6,142 nt of DNA, from the NCBI GenBank assembly GCA_031279675.1, contig JAITIB010000054.1:1-6142 (forward strand). Direction: 5' to 3'. Position 1 is the first letter of the stretch. Each line of letters opens with the position of its first letter. This DNA is from Puniceicoccales bacterium. GTDB lineage: Bacteria; Verrucomicrobiota; Verrucomicrobiia; Opitutales; UBA953. The translations under genes and the position numbers were made by a program. Below the pieces are notes generated by a model. The model ran no database searches, was not told the origin of the DNA, and saw only the letters and a list, made by a program, of their open reading frames with translations. Below are positions 1-5,718 of this stretch, piece by piece.

Positions 1-470
1 CGGTCCGCCAAGTTCTGAACCTTGGTGCCGTTGAAAATCTGGGCCGGGTCGGCGCTGCCGATGGAGGCGATCGCGTAATCGGTGAGGGCCTGCTGCGTCG
101 GATCGGCGGCGCCGAAGTCATGCGGCGGAAGATAGCCACCGGAACCGTTGGCCGCCTCCACCCGAAGACCGAGCTCATGGCCCATGCGCGCGGACAGCGG
201 CTTGTCCGAGTCAATACTCCCGTCCAGATTGTCCACGATGTCGGACTTTTTAACGCAGGCGCCGAGTGCGACCTCAAGTTGTGCTGTGGAGATCTTGCTC
301 GCGAGAATGCTTTGCAGATCGGTCTGCTGGGTAATCTCGCCGGTAAGGTTTCCCCAAGGGATACTGGTGAGCGCGGTTTGCTCACGGATGGCCGTTGCGA
401 TATCCCCGAGCTGGGAGAGCACGCTATTGGCGCTTTGCTCAAGGTGGGTTATGGTGGTGGTGTCGCTCAT
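1..470 (-). CDS. Phage tail-fibre-like protein, N-terminal part (runs off the left edge)
   Basis: The reading frame opens with ATG at 468-470 and stays open for 156 residues to the window edge, so only the N-terminus is seen. Residues 1-36 look helical and may be coiled. Residues 38-52 (PWGNLTGEITQQTDL) match the phrase-like motif 'W-G-x-I/L-T-G-x-L/I-x-x-Q-T-D-L' that recurs in phage tail-fibre and tail-tip proteins. Residues 79-99 carry a second such phrase, a V-x-N-L-D...K-P-L-S-A element. Residues 112-156 (GGYLPPHDFGAADPTQQALT and following) resemble a stretch I recall from tail proteins with a YLxPHDFG-x-A-x-PTQ-x-x-LTDYA pattern. It lies 32 bases after the preceding broken gene and has no clear Shine-Dalgarno site. 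Its likely role is virion structure or host-surface contact. The motif match is from memory of the family, and the exact part of the tail it forms is unknown. Confidence 0.6.
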   Translation of the reverse strand, partial: MSDTTTITHLEQSANSVLSQLGDIATAIREQTALTSIPWGNLTGEITQQTDLQSILASKISTAQLEVALGACVKKSDIVDNLDGSIDSDKPLSARMGHELGLRVEAANGSGGYLPPHDFGAADPTQQALTDYAIASIGSADPAQIFNGTKVQNLAD

Positions 471-502
471 TGTTGTTGGTGGTTTGATTGGTCTGAGTTG
501 GA

Positions 503-1237
503 TCAGGTGGATGCTCCCTGCTGCTGCGGTGGTGTGCCGAGGAATTGCTGCAGCCAAGTGCGCACGGCTTCGTCGCGGGGGAGTCGATCTTCCGCGGCAA
601 GAATCTCTCCAGTGAAAAATCCATTGAGAAAATCGCGCAGCGTCTCGTCCTTCGGCGCAGCATCCGCAGGTGTATCGGCTCCCTCTCCATTGAGGAATGA
701 GCGCGCAAAAAAGCGCAGGGCCTCGTCCGGCACATCCTCGGGAGGAGGAGGTGGTGGTGGCTCGGGAAGGCGGGCAAAGACGAGCGGGCAAGTAACATTT
801 ACTGAGTAAATGATGACTCCTTCTTCGACACGCAGACCTGTTTGCCGTGCCGGCACGGGCAGGTCGTGGGAAACGACGGTGAAATAGGGAGCGCCAAGGG
901 TGGTGTCCTCGGGATCGATGGGAGTTTCGTGAAGGGCGCACATGATGGCGGTGAGCAGTTCGCCGGGACGGGGCGTATCGGCGGGCAGGAGAAGTGGGCG
1001 CAGAAGGAGAGAGATGATGAAGGTTTCCTCAAGCACAAGAGCACCCTGACAGCGAATGGACCGTTGACCTGATGCACTGCCGATGCGCACGAGCGGGACG
1101 CTGAGGGGGACGTTGGCAAATTCAACCTCGTAGGCGAGCCCCCCTCGATCCTCAATGAGGATGGTCGCGCCAGCGAGCTCAGGTAAGGGTTGGAGGAGTT
1201 AACGGATACGTTGCTGAAGGGCAAGGAACGGGTTCAT
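503..1237 (-). pseudogene. Probable phage tail-completion gene broken by an in-frame TAA
   Basis: The natural start is ATG at 1235-1237, which overlaps the upstream stop as ATGA. It reads MNPFLALQQRIR and then meets TAA at 1199-1201 (codon 13). The same frame then stays open to TGA at 503-505, giving 244 codon positions. The sequence directly after the stop (LLQPLPELAGATILIEDRGG) continues smoothly as protein, so a single nonsense substitution, for example from GAA or CAA, explains it better than a frameshift. The first conventional restart is GTG at 1088-1090, which would give 195 residues and lose the conserved-looking N-terminal part. By gene order and the pattern LGAPYFTVVSH...VEEGVIIYSVNV it could be a tail-terminator/completion protein of the Mu gp37 kind; that is an inference. 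A seven-proline linker (codons at 740-760) leads to a C-terminal tail with three similar units. Confidence 0.6.
506..727 (-). repeat. Three degenerate ~25-residue units in the tail gene's C-terminus
   Basis: After the poly-proline linker the protein repeats the pattern D-E-x-L/V-R-x-F/W-x-x-x-F-L/F-x-G. Unit 1 begins DEALRFFARSFLNGEG (codons from 727), unit 2 DETLRDFLNGFFTGEI (from 649) and unit 3 DEAVRTWLQQFLGTPP (from 574). The spacing is 26 and then 25 residues. Each unit looks like one amphipathic helix with a short Pro/Ala-rich spacer. The units are related at protein level and only loosely at DNA level, so this is an old duplication or a convergent short binding motif. Function unknown. 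Confidence 0.6.
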
Positions 1238-1458
1238 GGGCGAATGGTGACAATGTTGTTGGGGACGCTGATGGCGCGGCGGATACGAAACAGGGAGTTC
1301 TGATTGGGGAAACCGCGCTCGCTGAGTTCACCGTTGCGATGAAGGAAGTGTTCGCGGAAATGTTTGGCGAGAGTTGCGCCAAGAGGCTGGCGATGGGTGA
1401 GGCGGGCAAGAAACCCGTTGAAGCATGGAGAGAGCAGGTCTTGGGTGTGTGTTTCCAT
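1234..1458 (-). CDS. Phage virion-morphogenesis (Mu gpG-like) protein, short or C-terminally truncated
   Basis: A 74-residue product starts at ATG 1456-1458 (METHTQDLL) and ends with TGA at 1234-1236, which shares bases with the next gene's ATG. An in-frame upstream ATG at 1563 gives 35 extra residues, but that extension overlaps the preceding frame and looks non-coding, so the 1458 start is preferred. Residues 15-60 (FLARL...LGATLAKHFREHFLHRN...ERGFPNQNSLFRIRRAI) resemble the N-terminal part of tail-completion/virion-morphogenesis proteins, with a helix ending in H-F-x-x-R-N followed by a G-F/W-P turn and a basic R-I-R segment. Such proteins are usually about 150-200 residues, so the C-terminal half is missing here, perhaps by an internal deletion. 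The family call is from memory and moderate; a naturally short phage protein remains possible. Confidence 0.5.
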   Translation of the reverse strand: METHTQDLLSPCFNGFLARLTHRQPLGATLAKHFREHFLHRNGELSERGFPNQNSLFRIRRAISVPNNIVTIRP

Positions 1459-1577
1459 TAGGGCGGGAGATTGAGTTTGGGTCGGCCTCCCCAAAATCCG
1501 TCGGCTGAGGAGAGAGCCTTGTAGGTCTGTTTTTTGAGAGGATAGCTTCCAAGCATCCGGCACAAAAGGGATTTCAT
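1458..1577 (-). CDS. Possible small phage ORF or gene remnant (39 residues)
   Basis: ATG at 1575-1577 opens a frame (MKSLLCRMLGSYPLKKQTYK...) ending in TAA at 1458-1460, which overlaps the next start as TAATG. A second in-frame ATG at 1587-1589 would add four residues. The overlap with the morphogenesis-like gene and the plausible composition (Leu, Lys, Tyr, Gly; not the Arg/Pro/Ala bias of the high-GC shadow frames) are the only support. The frame stays open further upstream into the GTPase gene, where it is clearly antisense-free noise in another frame. I recognise no family. It may be the surviving 3' end of a longer phage gene cut by the junction with chromosomal DNA. Confidence 0.3.
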   Translation of the reverse strand: MKSLLCRMLGSYPLKKQTYKALSSADGFWGGRPKLNLPP

Positions 1578-1600
1578 ACGAGAGGCCATCGACTTGAGGA

Positions 1601-1620
1601 GGGGGAAAAACGAATCCCCC
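1601..1620. other. Small GC hairpin between the GTPase gene and the phage block
   Basis: GGGGGA at 1601-1606 pairs exactly with TCCCCC at 1615-1620 across an 8-base A-rich loop. Neither side is followed by a good T run, so it is only a weak terminator candidate. It sits near the probable right edge of the phage block. The rest of 1578-1678 shows the C-rich tract listed below, a T6-C-A7 stretch at 1637-1650, and nothing else I can support. Confidence 0.35.
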
Positions 1621-1653
1621 GAGGGAACGTAAGCACTTTTTTCAAAAAAATTG

Positions 1654-1670
1654 CCCCCCCTCCCCTCCCC
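1654..1670 (-). other. G-rich tract able to form a G-quadruplex, just after the GTPase stop
   Basis: The minus strand reads GGGGAGGGGAGGGGGGG here, starting 8 bases downstream of the GTPase stop codon at 1679-1681 and so in its transcript. It contains four runs of three or more G with one- or two-base loops, which fits the usual G-quadruplex pattern. It is followed on the same strand by CAATTTTTTT. A role in 3'-end formation or transcript stability is possible but unproven. A low-complexity tract at a recombination junction is the alternative. Confidence 0.5.
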
Positions 1671-1678
1671 ACGCATTC

Positions 1679-3460
1679 TCAGGCAACGAGCTCGGGCAGG
1701 ATCTTTCCCAGCAGCCAGTAAACGGGCGCCTTCACGCCAATCGGGGCAATGCGCCGGGGATCGGGCGCAAGCAGGCCGGCGTCGGCGCCCTGAAGCGCAA
1801 TCGGGGAATGGCCCAGCGAGCTCACGGCAAAATACCGCACGTCGTGCGAAAGCGATTCGGCGTGCGCCACAAGCCCGGGGCAAAACTCCGCGAGCAGGGC
1901 GCGCACCCGCGCCGAGCTGGCATCGATGCCCGCGCTGTCAATCCGCCCGTCGCGCACAGGGGGCGGGAACTCGCGCGCGTCCAGAAGCGTGCGCCACACG
2001 TCGCACTTGCCCACGAGAATGGCGACGGGGACGGGAATCCTTTCCGCTGGCGGGAGGCCGAGCATTTTTTTCATGCGCACCTCCATCTCCGCGAGGATGC
2101 TGTCCTGCCGGTCAACACGGTGGCTCTGGCGCAATTGCGGGTCGGGCTCGTTCGCGAGCTCGCGGCGGAAACGCGGGTTGCTCGTCGGGTCGTAGAGAAA
2201 AAGGATGCCGGAGGAGCTGACGATGTGCATCGCGCCCTGTGTCTCGCCAGCGTCGCGCCCGGGCTCGAAGTGCTCGCCCGCGTTGTCATAAAAGATGACC
2301 GCGGAATTGCGCGGCGGCGTCACGCTCTCGTCACTGAGCGTGTAAACAAAGGGGCGGGGCAGCACCACGTCGCGCCCGAAAAGCCGGAGGGTCTCGTAGG
2401 TGGCGCCGCGCAGCTGCGTCTTGTCCAGCATGCACTCCTCCGGCGTGGCGCCGGAAAAAAACCGCGTGCGCATCTGGTTGAGCAGGATGTTGCCCGAGGG
2501 GTCGCCGTCCTTGAAGACGAGGCCGAAATCGCGAAAAACCTCGTCGTGCAAGATCTGCGTCAGCGCGGCGAGAAAATAGGACTTGCCCGAGCCGGGCGCG
2601 CCGATGAGCGAGAGGATCCTGTGCGGCAGGTCGAGATAGGAGTGAGGCAGGCGGCGGCGGCAGTGCGGGCAGGCCATCTCGGGCGCGGGCAGCCCCATCG
2701 GGTCGATGGCCTGCCCAAGGTCGTTGAAATGCGTCGGGGAAAAGCGGAACATGTGCCCGTCCCCCAGCACGGGATCGCTGGAGAGCGAGTCGTGGGCGGC
2801 GATGCTGAGCACGTCCCCGGCATCAAAGCGCAGCCAGCAGGCGGGACAAAAATAACGTCCCTTGCCCGCCATGGCGACCGCGCCCTCCGCCGAGGGCGGG
2901 GCAACCAGCGCGGACAGCAGCTGGGCGAGATGAAACCCCGTTCCCAGCCCTTTCGGGCACGCCGCGCACAGCTCAAGCGGCCACGACCGTCCCACAACAA
3001 GCGCGGGAATGTCCGCCAGGGCCACCTCGCCAAGGATTTCCCCCGTGGCGGTGTTGAAGACCTGCCAGAGGCCGGGTTCAAACTCCGGGGGCCACGCGGC
3101 AAGGGCGGCGGCGTCCGTGGTGGCGCAAAGGAGCAGGAGGCGACGCCCGAGCTGGAGGGAAAACACCTGCCTCTCCGGCAGCAGGACGGCTTCGCGCAAC
3201 GGGTCGCTGTTGATGCAAACCATGGTGGCGCCGGAGCTCCCCGCCGCGATGGGCGAGAGCACCAGCGCCCCCTGCTCGCTCCGCACCTGGACGGCGGCCC
3301 TCTGCGCGCCCGCGCCCGTGTCGCGCAGGACGTGGGGAAACGAACCGGTCTGCTCGCGCGCGCCGTTGACGCAGTCCACCGCCACGAGCACGGGGACAAC
3401 CGGGGCGGCGGGGCGTTGTTTTAATGGCCGTGGAGCGGAAGCGGGAGACGGGCGTGGCAT
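1679..3460 (-). CDS. Zinc-knuckle TRAFAC-type GTPase, double-GTPase-2 (DO-GTPase2)-like
   Basis: A 593-residue protein from ATG 3458-3460; the frame is open 41 codons further up, into coaX, but that part looks like shadow sequence. Residues 1-190 are an unknown N-terminal region with a GYF-like phrase (GLWQVFNTATGEILGEV, about 130-146). Cys-x-x-Cys pairs lie at 165-168 (CAAC), 205-208 (CPAC) and 264-267 (CPHC), so one or two zinc-binding knuckles are likely. The GTPase core follows: P-loop GAPGSGKS at 287-294 (bases 2579-2602), G3 DNAG at 392-395 within FYDNAGEHF, then LLFLYDPT, and a G4-like GKCD at 484-487 where canonical proteins have N/T-K-x-D. No signal peptide or membrane segment is evident, so it is probably cytosolic. 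Relatives of this type are found in predicted NTP-dependent conflict systems, but no partner gene is seen here. Substrate and role are unknown. Confidence 0.7.
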   Translation of the reverse strand: MPRPSPASAPRPLKQRPAAPVVPVLVAVDCVNGAREQTGSFPHVLRDTGAGAQRAAVQVRSEQGALVLSPIAAGSSGATMVCINSDPLREAVLLPERQVFSLQLGRRLLLLCATTDAAALAAWPPEFEPGLWQVFNTATGEILGEVALADIPALVVGRSWPLELCAACPKGLGTGFHLAQLLSALVAPPSAEGAVAMAGKGRYFCPACWLRFDAGDVLSIAAHDSLSSDPVLGDGHMFRFSPTHFNDLGQAIDPMGLPAPEMACPHCRRRLPHSYLDLPHRILSLIGAPGSGKSYFLAALTQILHDEVFRDFGLVFKDGDPSGNILLNQMRTRFFSGATPEECMLDKTQLRGATYETLRLFGRDVVLPRPFVYTLSDESVTPPRNSAVIFYDNAGEHFEPGRDAGETQGAMHIVSSSGILFLYDPTSNPRFRRELANEPDPQLRQSHRVDRQDSILAEMEVRMKKMLGLPPAERIPVPVAILVGKCDVWRTLLDAREFPPPVRDGRIDSAGIDASSARVRALLAEFCPGLVAHAESLSHDVRYFAVSSLGHSPIALQGADAGLLAPDPRRIAPIGVKAPVYWLLGKILPELVA

Positions 3461-3487
3461 GGGCGGATATCGTGTTGAGACGCGGCA

Positions 3488-3514
3488 CTTTGCCCGCGAC
3501 GCCGCAAAGGGCAA
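3488..3514. other. Two mutually exclusive hairpins between coaX and the GTPase gene
   Basis: In the 88-base gap, CTTTGC (3488-3493) can pair with GCAAAG (3504-3509), or TTGCCC (3490-3495) with GGGCAA (3509-3514). The two 6-bp stems share bases, so only one can form at a time. No T run follows on the minus strand, so this is not a standard terminator. It may be chance in GC-rich DNA. Confidence 0.25.
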
Positions 3515-3548
3515 GAACGCTGTTGCGCAAAACCGCCGCGACGCCGCG

Positions 3549-4325
3549 CTACCGCCCGAGCCCGCGCAGGAACGCCACCTCAAGCCCGCGCAACGTGATG
3601 TCGGGCTCCCAGGACATGCGGTGCCGCCACGCCCGGGGCAACATGCCCGCGGTGCCGCCGGTGGCGATGAGGGCAGGCGTGGGCGCGCCCCATTTTTCCA
3701 TCTGCGCGAGCACGCACCCCAGCAGGGCGTCGATCATGCCCGCAAAGCCCACCGCGCAGCCCAGGCGCATGGCCTCAAGCGTGCTCTTGCCCACGCCCTC
3801 CGACACCATGAGGTCGGCGGGGTCGAGCACGGGCAGCTGCGCCGTTTGCTCGTGCAGGTAGCGCGTCATGATGCCAAGGCCGGGGGCGATGACGCCGCCC
3901 TCGAAGCCGCGCGCGGTCAGGATGTCGAAATTGACCGTCGTCCCCATGTCCATGACGACCGCGGGCGCGCCGTGCGTGACTTGCGCGCCGAGACAGTTTG
4001 CGAGGCGGTCGTGCCCGATCTCCGCCGGCCTCGGGTAATGGATGCCGAGGCCCGGGCAGGTGTCGTGGCGCAGGTGCCAGACGGGCAGCCCGGCGGCGTC
4101 GAGAAGCGCGCGGATTCGCGCCGTGAGCGCGGGGACGACGGAGCAAAACGCGGCCCCGTCCAGCGCGCGCCCCGTGCGCGCCCGCGCCAGCAGCGCGCCA
4201 AGGCCGGCCTCCGGCTCCAGAAGCCGCGCGGTGGGGATTTGCCCGCCCGCGAGCGTGACGCCGCCGGCGAGCACGCCGTGGTGCGCGTGCGTGTTGCCGA
4301 CATCGAGACAGAACAGTTGGGTCAT
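3549..4325 (-). CDS. coaX: Type III pantothenate kinase
   Basis: CoaX phosphorylates pantothenate with ATP to 4'-phosphopantothenate, the first step of coenzyme A synthesis, in the cytosol. The 258-residue length is normal for the family (about 240-270). Diagnostic motifs are in order: DVGNT (8-12, phosphate-binding), SVVP (62-65), YPRPAEIGHDRLAN (97-110, with Asp106 the expected catalytic base), DMGTTVNFD (126-134), GGVIAPGLGIM (143-153) and TGG (222-224). The start at ATG 4323-4325 (MTQLFCLDVGNT) puts the first motif at the usual place; 21 more in-frame codons upstream have no family resemblance. A weak AGAGA lies about 6 bases before the ATG. It is divergent from trpB and precedes the GTPase gene with an 88-base gap, so the two may share a transcript. 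Type III kinases typically resist CoA feedback inhibition and need a monovalent cation, as known for the family. Confidence 0.95.
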   Translation of the reverse strand: MTQLFCLDVGNTHAHHGVLAGGVTLAGGQIPTARLLEPEAGLGALLARARTGRALDGAAFCSVVPALTARIRALLDAAGLPVWHLRHDTCPGLGIHYPRPAEIGHDRLANCLGAQVTHGAPAVVMDMGTTVNFDILTARGFEGGVIAPGLGIMTRYLHEQTAQLPVLDPADLMVSEGVGKSTLEAMRLGCAVGFAGMIDALLGCVLAQMEKWGAPTPALIATGGTAGMLPRAWRHRMSWEPDITLRGLEVAFLRGLGR

Positions 4326-4469
4326 GAGGATTCTCTTTTGCGGTTTGTTTCCATGGCGCATAGCTATCGTTTTGCGCGCGCGCAACAAGGCTGAACACCG
4401 GCGCGGGGGGCGCCGCCGGGCAAAAATTCATTCGTGCAAACCCCCGGCGGGTATGTGATTTCTCCACGG
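4326..4469. promoter_or_regulatory. Divergent coaX / trpB promoter region
   Basis: These 144 bases separate two divergently read genes, so both promoters must lie here or inside the flanking 5' ends. The middle is locally AT-richer and holds the 8-base palindrome ATAGCTAT (4360-4367). On the plus strand, TTGCGG (4339-4344) is followed after 17 bases by TAGCTA, a poor -10. On the minus strand, TTGTTG (RC of 4383-4388) faces the same ATAGCTAT with about 16 bases between. Neither matches consensus well. No T-box, TRAP-type repeats or Trp-rich leader peptide is visible ahead of trpB. A GC hairpin (GGCGC 4400-4404 with GCGCC 4410-4414) lies in the trpB leader. Confidence 0.45.
4372..4385. promoter_or_regulatory. 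Perfect 14-base palindrome, possible operator
   Basis: TTGCGCGCGCGCAA reads the same on both strands and sits in the middle of the divergent coaX/trpB intergenic region, 5 bases from the ATAGCTAT palindrome. Such placement suits a dimeric regulator acting on one or both genes. The alternating GC core could arise by chance in this genome, so the function is a guess; no regulator gene is present in the window. Confidence 0.3.
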
Positions 4470-5702
4470 ATGAACAACGTTCCGCACGACTCCGCCGCAC
4501 CGCGCCACGCGCTGCCCGACGCCACCGGGCACTTTGGACGATTTGGCGGCACCTACGCGCCCGAGACATTGATGACGCCCCTCGCCGAGCTGGGCGCCGC
4601 CTATCTTGCCGCCCGGGACGACCCGGCGTTCCGGGACGGGCTCGCGGCGCTCCTGCGCGATTTCGCCGGACGGCCCACCCTGCTCTATTTCGCCGAAAGG
4701 CTGACGCGCCACCTCGGGGGGGCGAAAATCTACCTCAAGCGCGAGGACATGCTGCACACGGGCGCGCACAAGATCAACAACGCCATCGGCCAGGTCCTTC
4801 TGGCCCGGCGCATGGGCAAGCGCCGCATCATCGCCGAGACCGGCGCCGGGCAGCACGGGACGGCCACCGCCGCCGTGTGCGCGCGCTTTGGCATGGAGTG
4901 CGTGATTTACATGGGCGCGACGGACATGGAGCGGCAGGCGCTCAATGTCTATCGCATGAGGCTCATGGGCGCCGAGGTGCGCGCCGTGAACGCCGGGCAG
5001 CGCACGCTCAAGGAGGCCGTCAACGAGGCCTTCCGCGACTGGGTGTCCAGCGTGCGCACGACGCACTACGTGCTGGGCACCGCCTACGGGGCGCACCCGT
5101 TCCCGATGATGGTGCGCGATTTCCAAGGCGTGATCTCCCGCGAATCCCGCGCGCAGATGCTGTCCGCCGAGGGGCGCCTGCCCGACCACGTGGTGGCTTG
5201 CGTGGGCGGGGGCAGCAATGCCATCGGGGCGTTTTTTGAATATCTGGACGAGCCGGGGGTCGCGCTCACGGGCGTCGAGGCGGGCGGGCGGGCCATTGTT
5301 CCGGGCGGGCACGCGGCGCGGTTCGCGGGCGGAAAGGTCGGCGTCCTCCAGGGTTGCAAGACCTACATTTTGCAGGACGGGGAGGGGCAGATCGAGGGGA
5401 CGCACTCCGTTTCCGCCGGGCTCGACTACGCCGCCGTCGGGCCGGAACACGCTTACTATCACGAGCGCGGGCGCATTGTGTTCGCCCATGCGGATGATGC
5501 CGCCGCGCTGGACGCGTTCCAGCTGCTTTGCCGCGTGGAGGGGATTTTGCCCGCCTTGGAATCGTCGCACGCGCTCGCCCACGCGGTGAAAATCGCCCCG
5601 CATATGCCGCCGGAAAAAATCCTCCTCGTGAATCTTTCCGGGCGGGGCGACAAGGATGTCTGGCACGCCGCCCGTGCGATGGGCGAGCTCCTGCCGCAAT
5701 GA
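4470..5702 (+). CDS. trpB: Tryptophan synthase beta chain (TrpB1 type)
   Basis: TrpB joins indole and L-serine to make L-tryptophan using pyridoxal phosphate, normally in an alpha2-beta2 complex with TrpA. The 410-residue product is full length. Visible motifs: GRFGGTYAPETLM (23-35, the family N-terminus), KREDMLHTGAHKINNAIGQ (90-108) with PLP Schiff-base Lys101, AETGAGQHGTATA (122-134) with catalytic Glu123, PLP-phosphate loop VGGGSNAIG (245-253), GCKTYILQD (295-303), HSVSAGLDYAAVGPEH (312-327) and NLSGRGDKD (388-396) with Ser390 facing the cofactor nitrogen. The ATG at 4470 is preferred; an in-frame GTG at 4434 adds 12 residues without resemblance to the family. No clear Shine-Dalgarno site precedes either. 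It is divergent from coaX and closed by a terminator 16 bases after the stop, so it looks monocistronic. trpA is not beside it and must be encoded elsewhere. Confidence 0.97.
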   Translation: MNNVPHDSAAPRHALPDATGHFGRFGGTYAPETLMTPLAELGAAYLAARDDPAFRDGLAALLRDFAGRPTLLYFAERLTRHLGGAKIYLKREDMLHTGAHKINNAIGQVLLARRMGKRRIIAETGAGQHGTATAAVCARFGMECVIYMGATDMERQALNVYRMRLMGAEVRAVNAGQRTLKEAVNEAFRDWVSSVRTTHYVLGTAYGAHPFPMMVRDFQGVISRESRAQMLSAEGRLPDHVVACVGGGSNAIGAFFEYLDEPGVALTGVEAGGRAIVPGGHAARFAGGKVGVLQGCKTYILQDGEGQIEGTHSVSAGLDYAAVGPEHAYYHERGRIVFAHADDAAALDAFQLLCRVEGILPALESSHALAHAVKIAPHMPPEKILLVNLSGRGDKDVWHAARAMGELLPQ

Positions 5703-5718
5703 CTTTTTGGAAAAACGC

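Larger units (their letters stand above)
1..1577 (-). mobile_element. Degraded prophage / phage tail module (left end outside window)
   Basis: Three or four tightly packed minus-strand genes with phage-like products occupy this block: a virion-morphogenesis-like fragment, a probable tail-completion gene with an in-frame stop, and a tail-fibre-like protein. Start and stop codons overlap (TAATG near 1456-1460, ATGA at 1234-1237), as in compact phage operons. Base composition is visibly lower in GC than the neighbouring chromosome: my hand count of the line 1201-1260 is 30 of 60 G+C, against 49 of 60 for 4141-4200. No integrase, attachment site or flanking direct repeat is visible, so the right boundary (between 1577 and 1678) is a guess. 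It could be a whole prophage whose remainder lies to the left, a remnant, or a tailocin-type cluster. Confidence 0.6.

Noticed and set aside
120..809. 229-codon plus-strand frame across the phage block
   Set aside because: It is antisense to two better-supported minus-strand phage genes and encodes Gly/Ser/Arg-rich shadow sequence.
1808..3424. 538-codon open frame on the plus strand opposite the GTPase gene
   Set aside because: Its composition (Arg/Ala/Gly/His-rich, no family motifs) is that of an antisense shadow in high-GC DNA; the opposite strand has clear GTPase motifs.
3009..4394. 461-codon open frame on the plus strand opposite coaX
   Set aside because: Antisense shadow of coaX and the GTPase gene, with no recognisable domain.
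4353..4394. 13-codon ORF (MAHSYRFARAQQG) upstream of trpB as a trp leader peptide
   Set aside because: It contains no Trp codon and is not followed by a hairpin plus T run, so it is not a trp attenuator.
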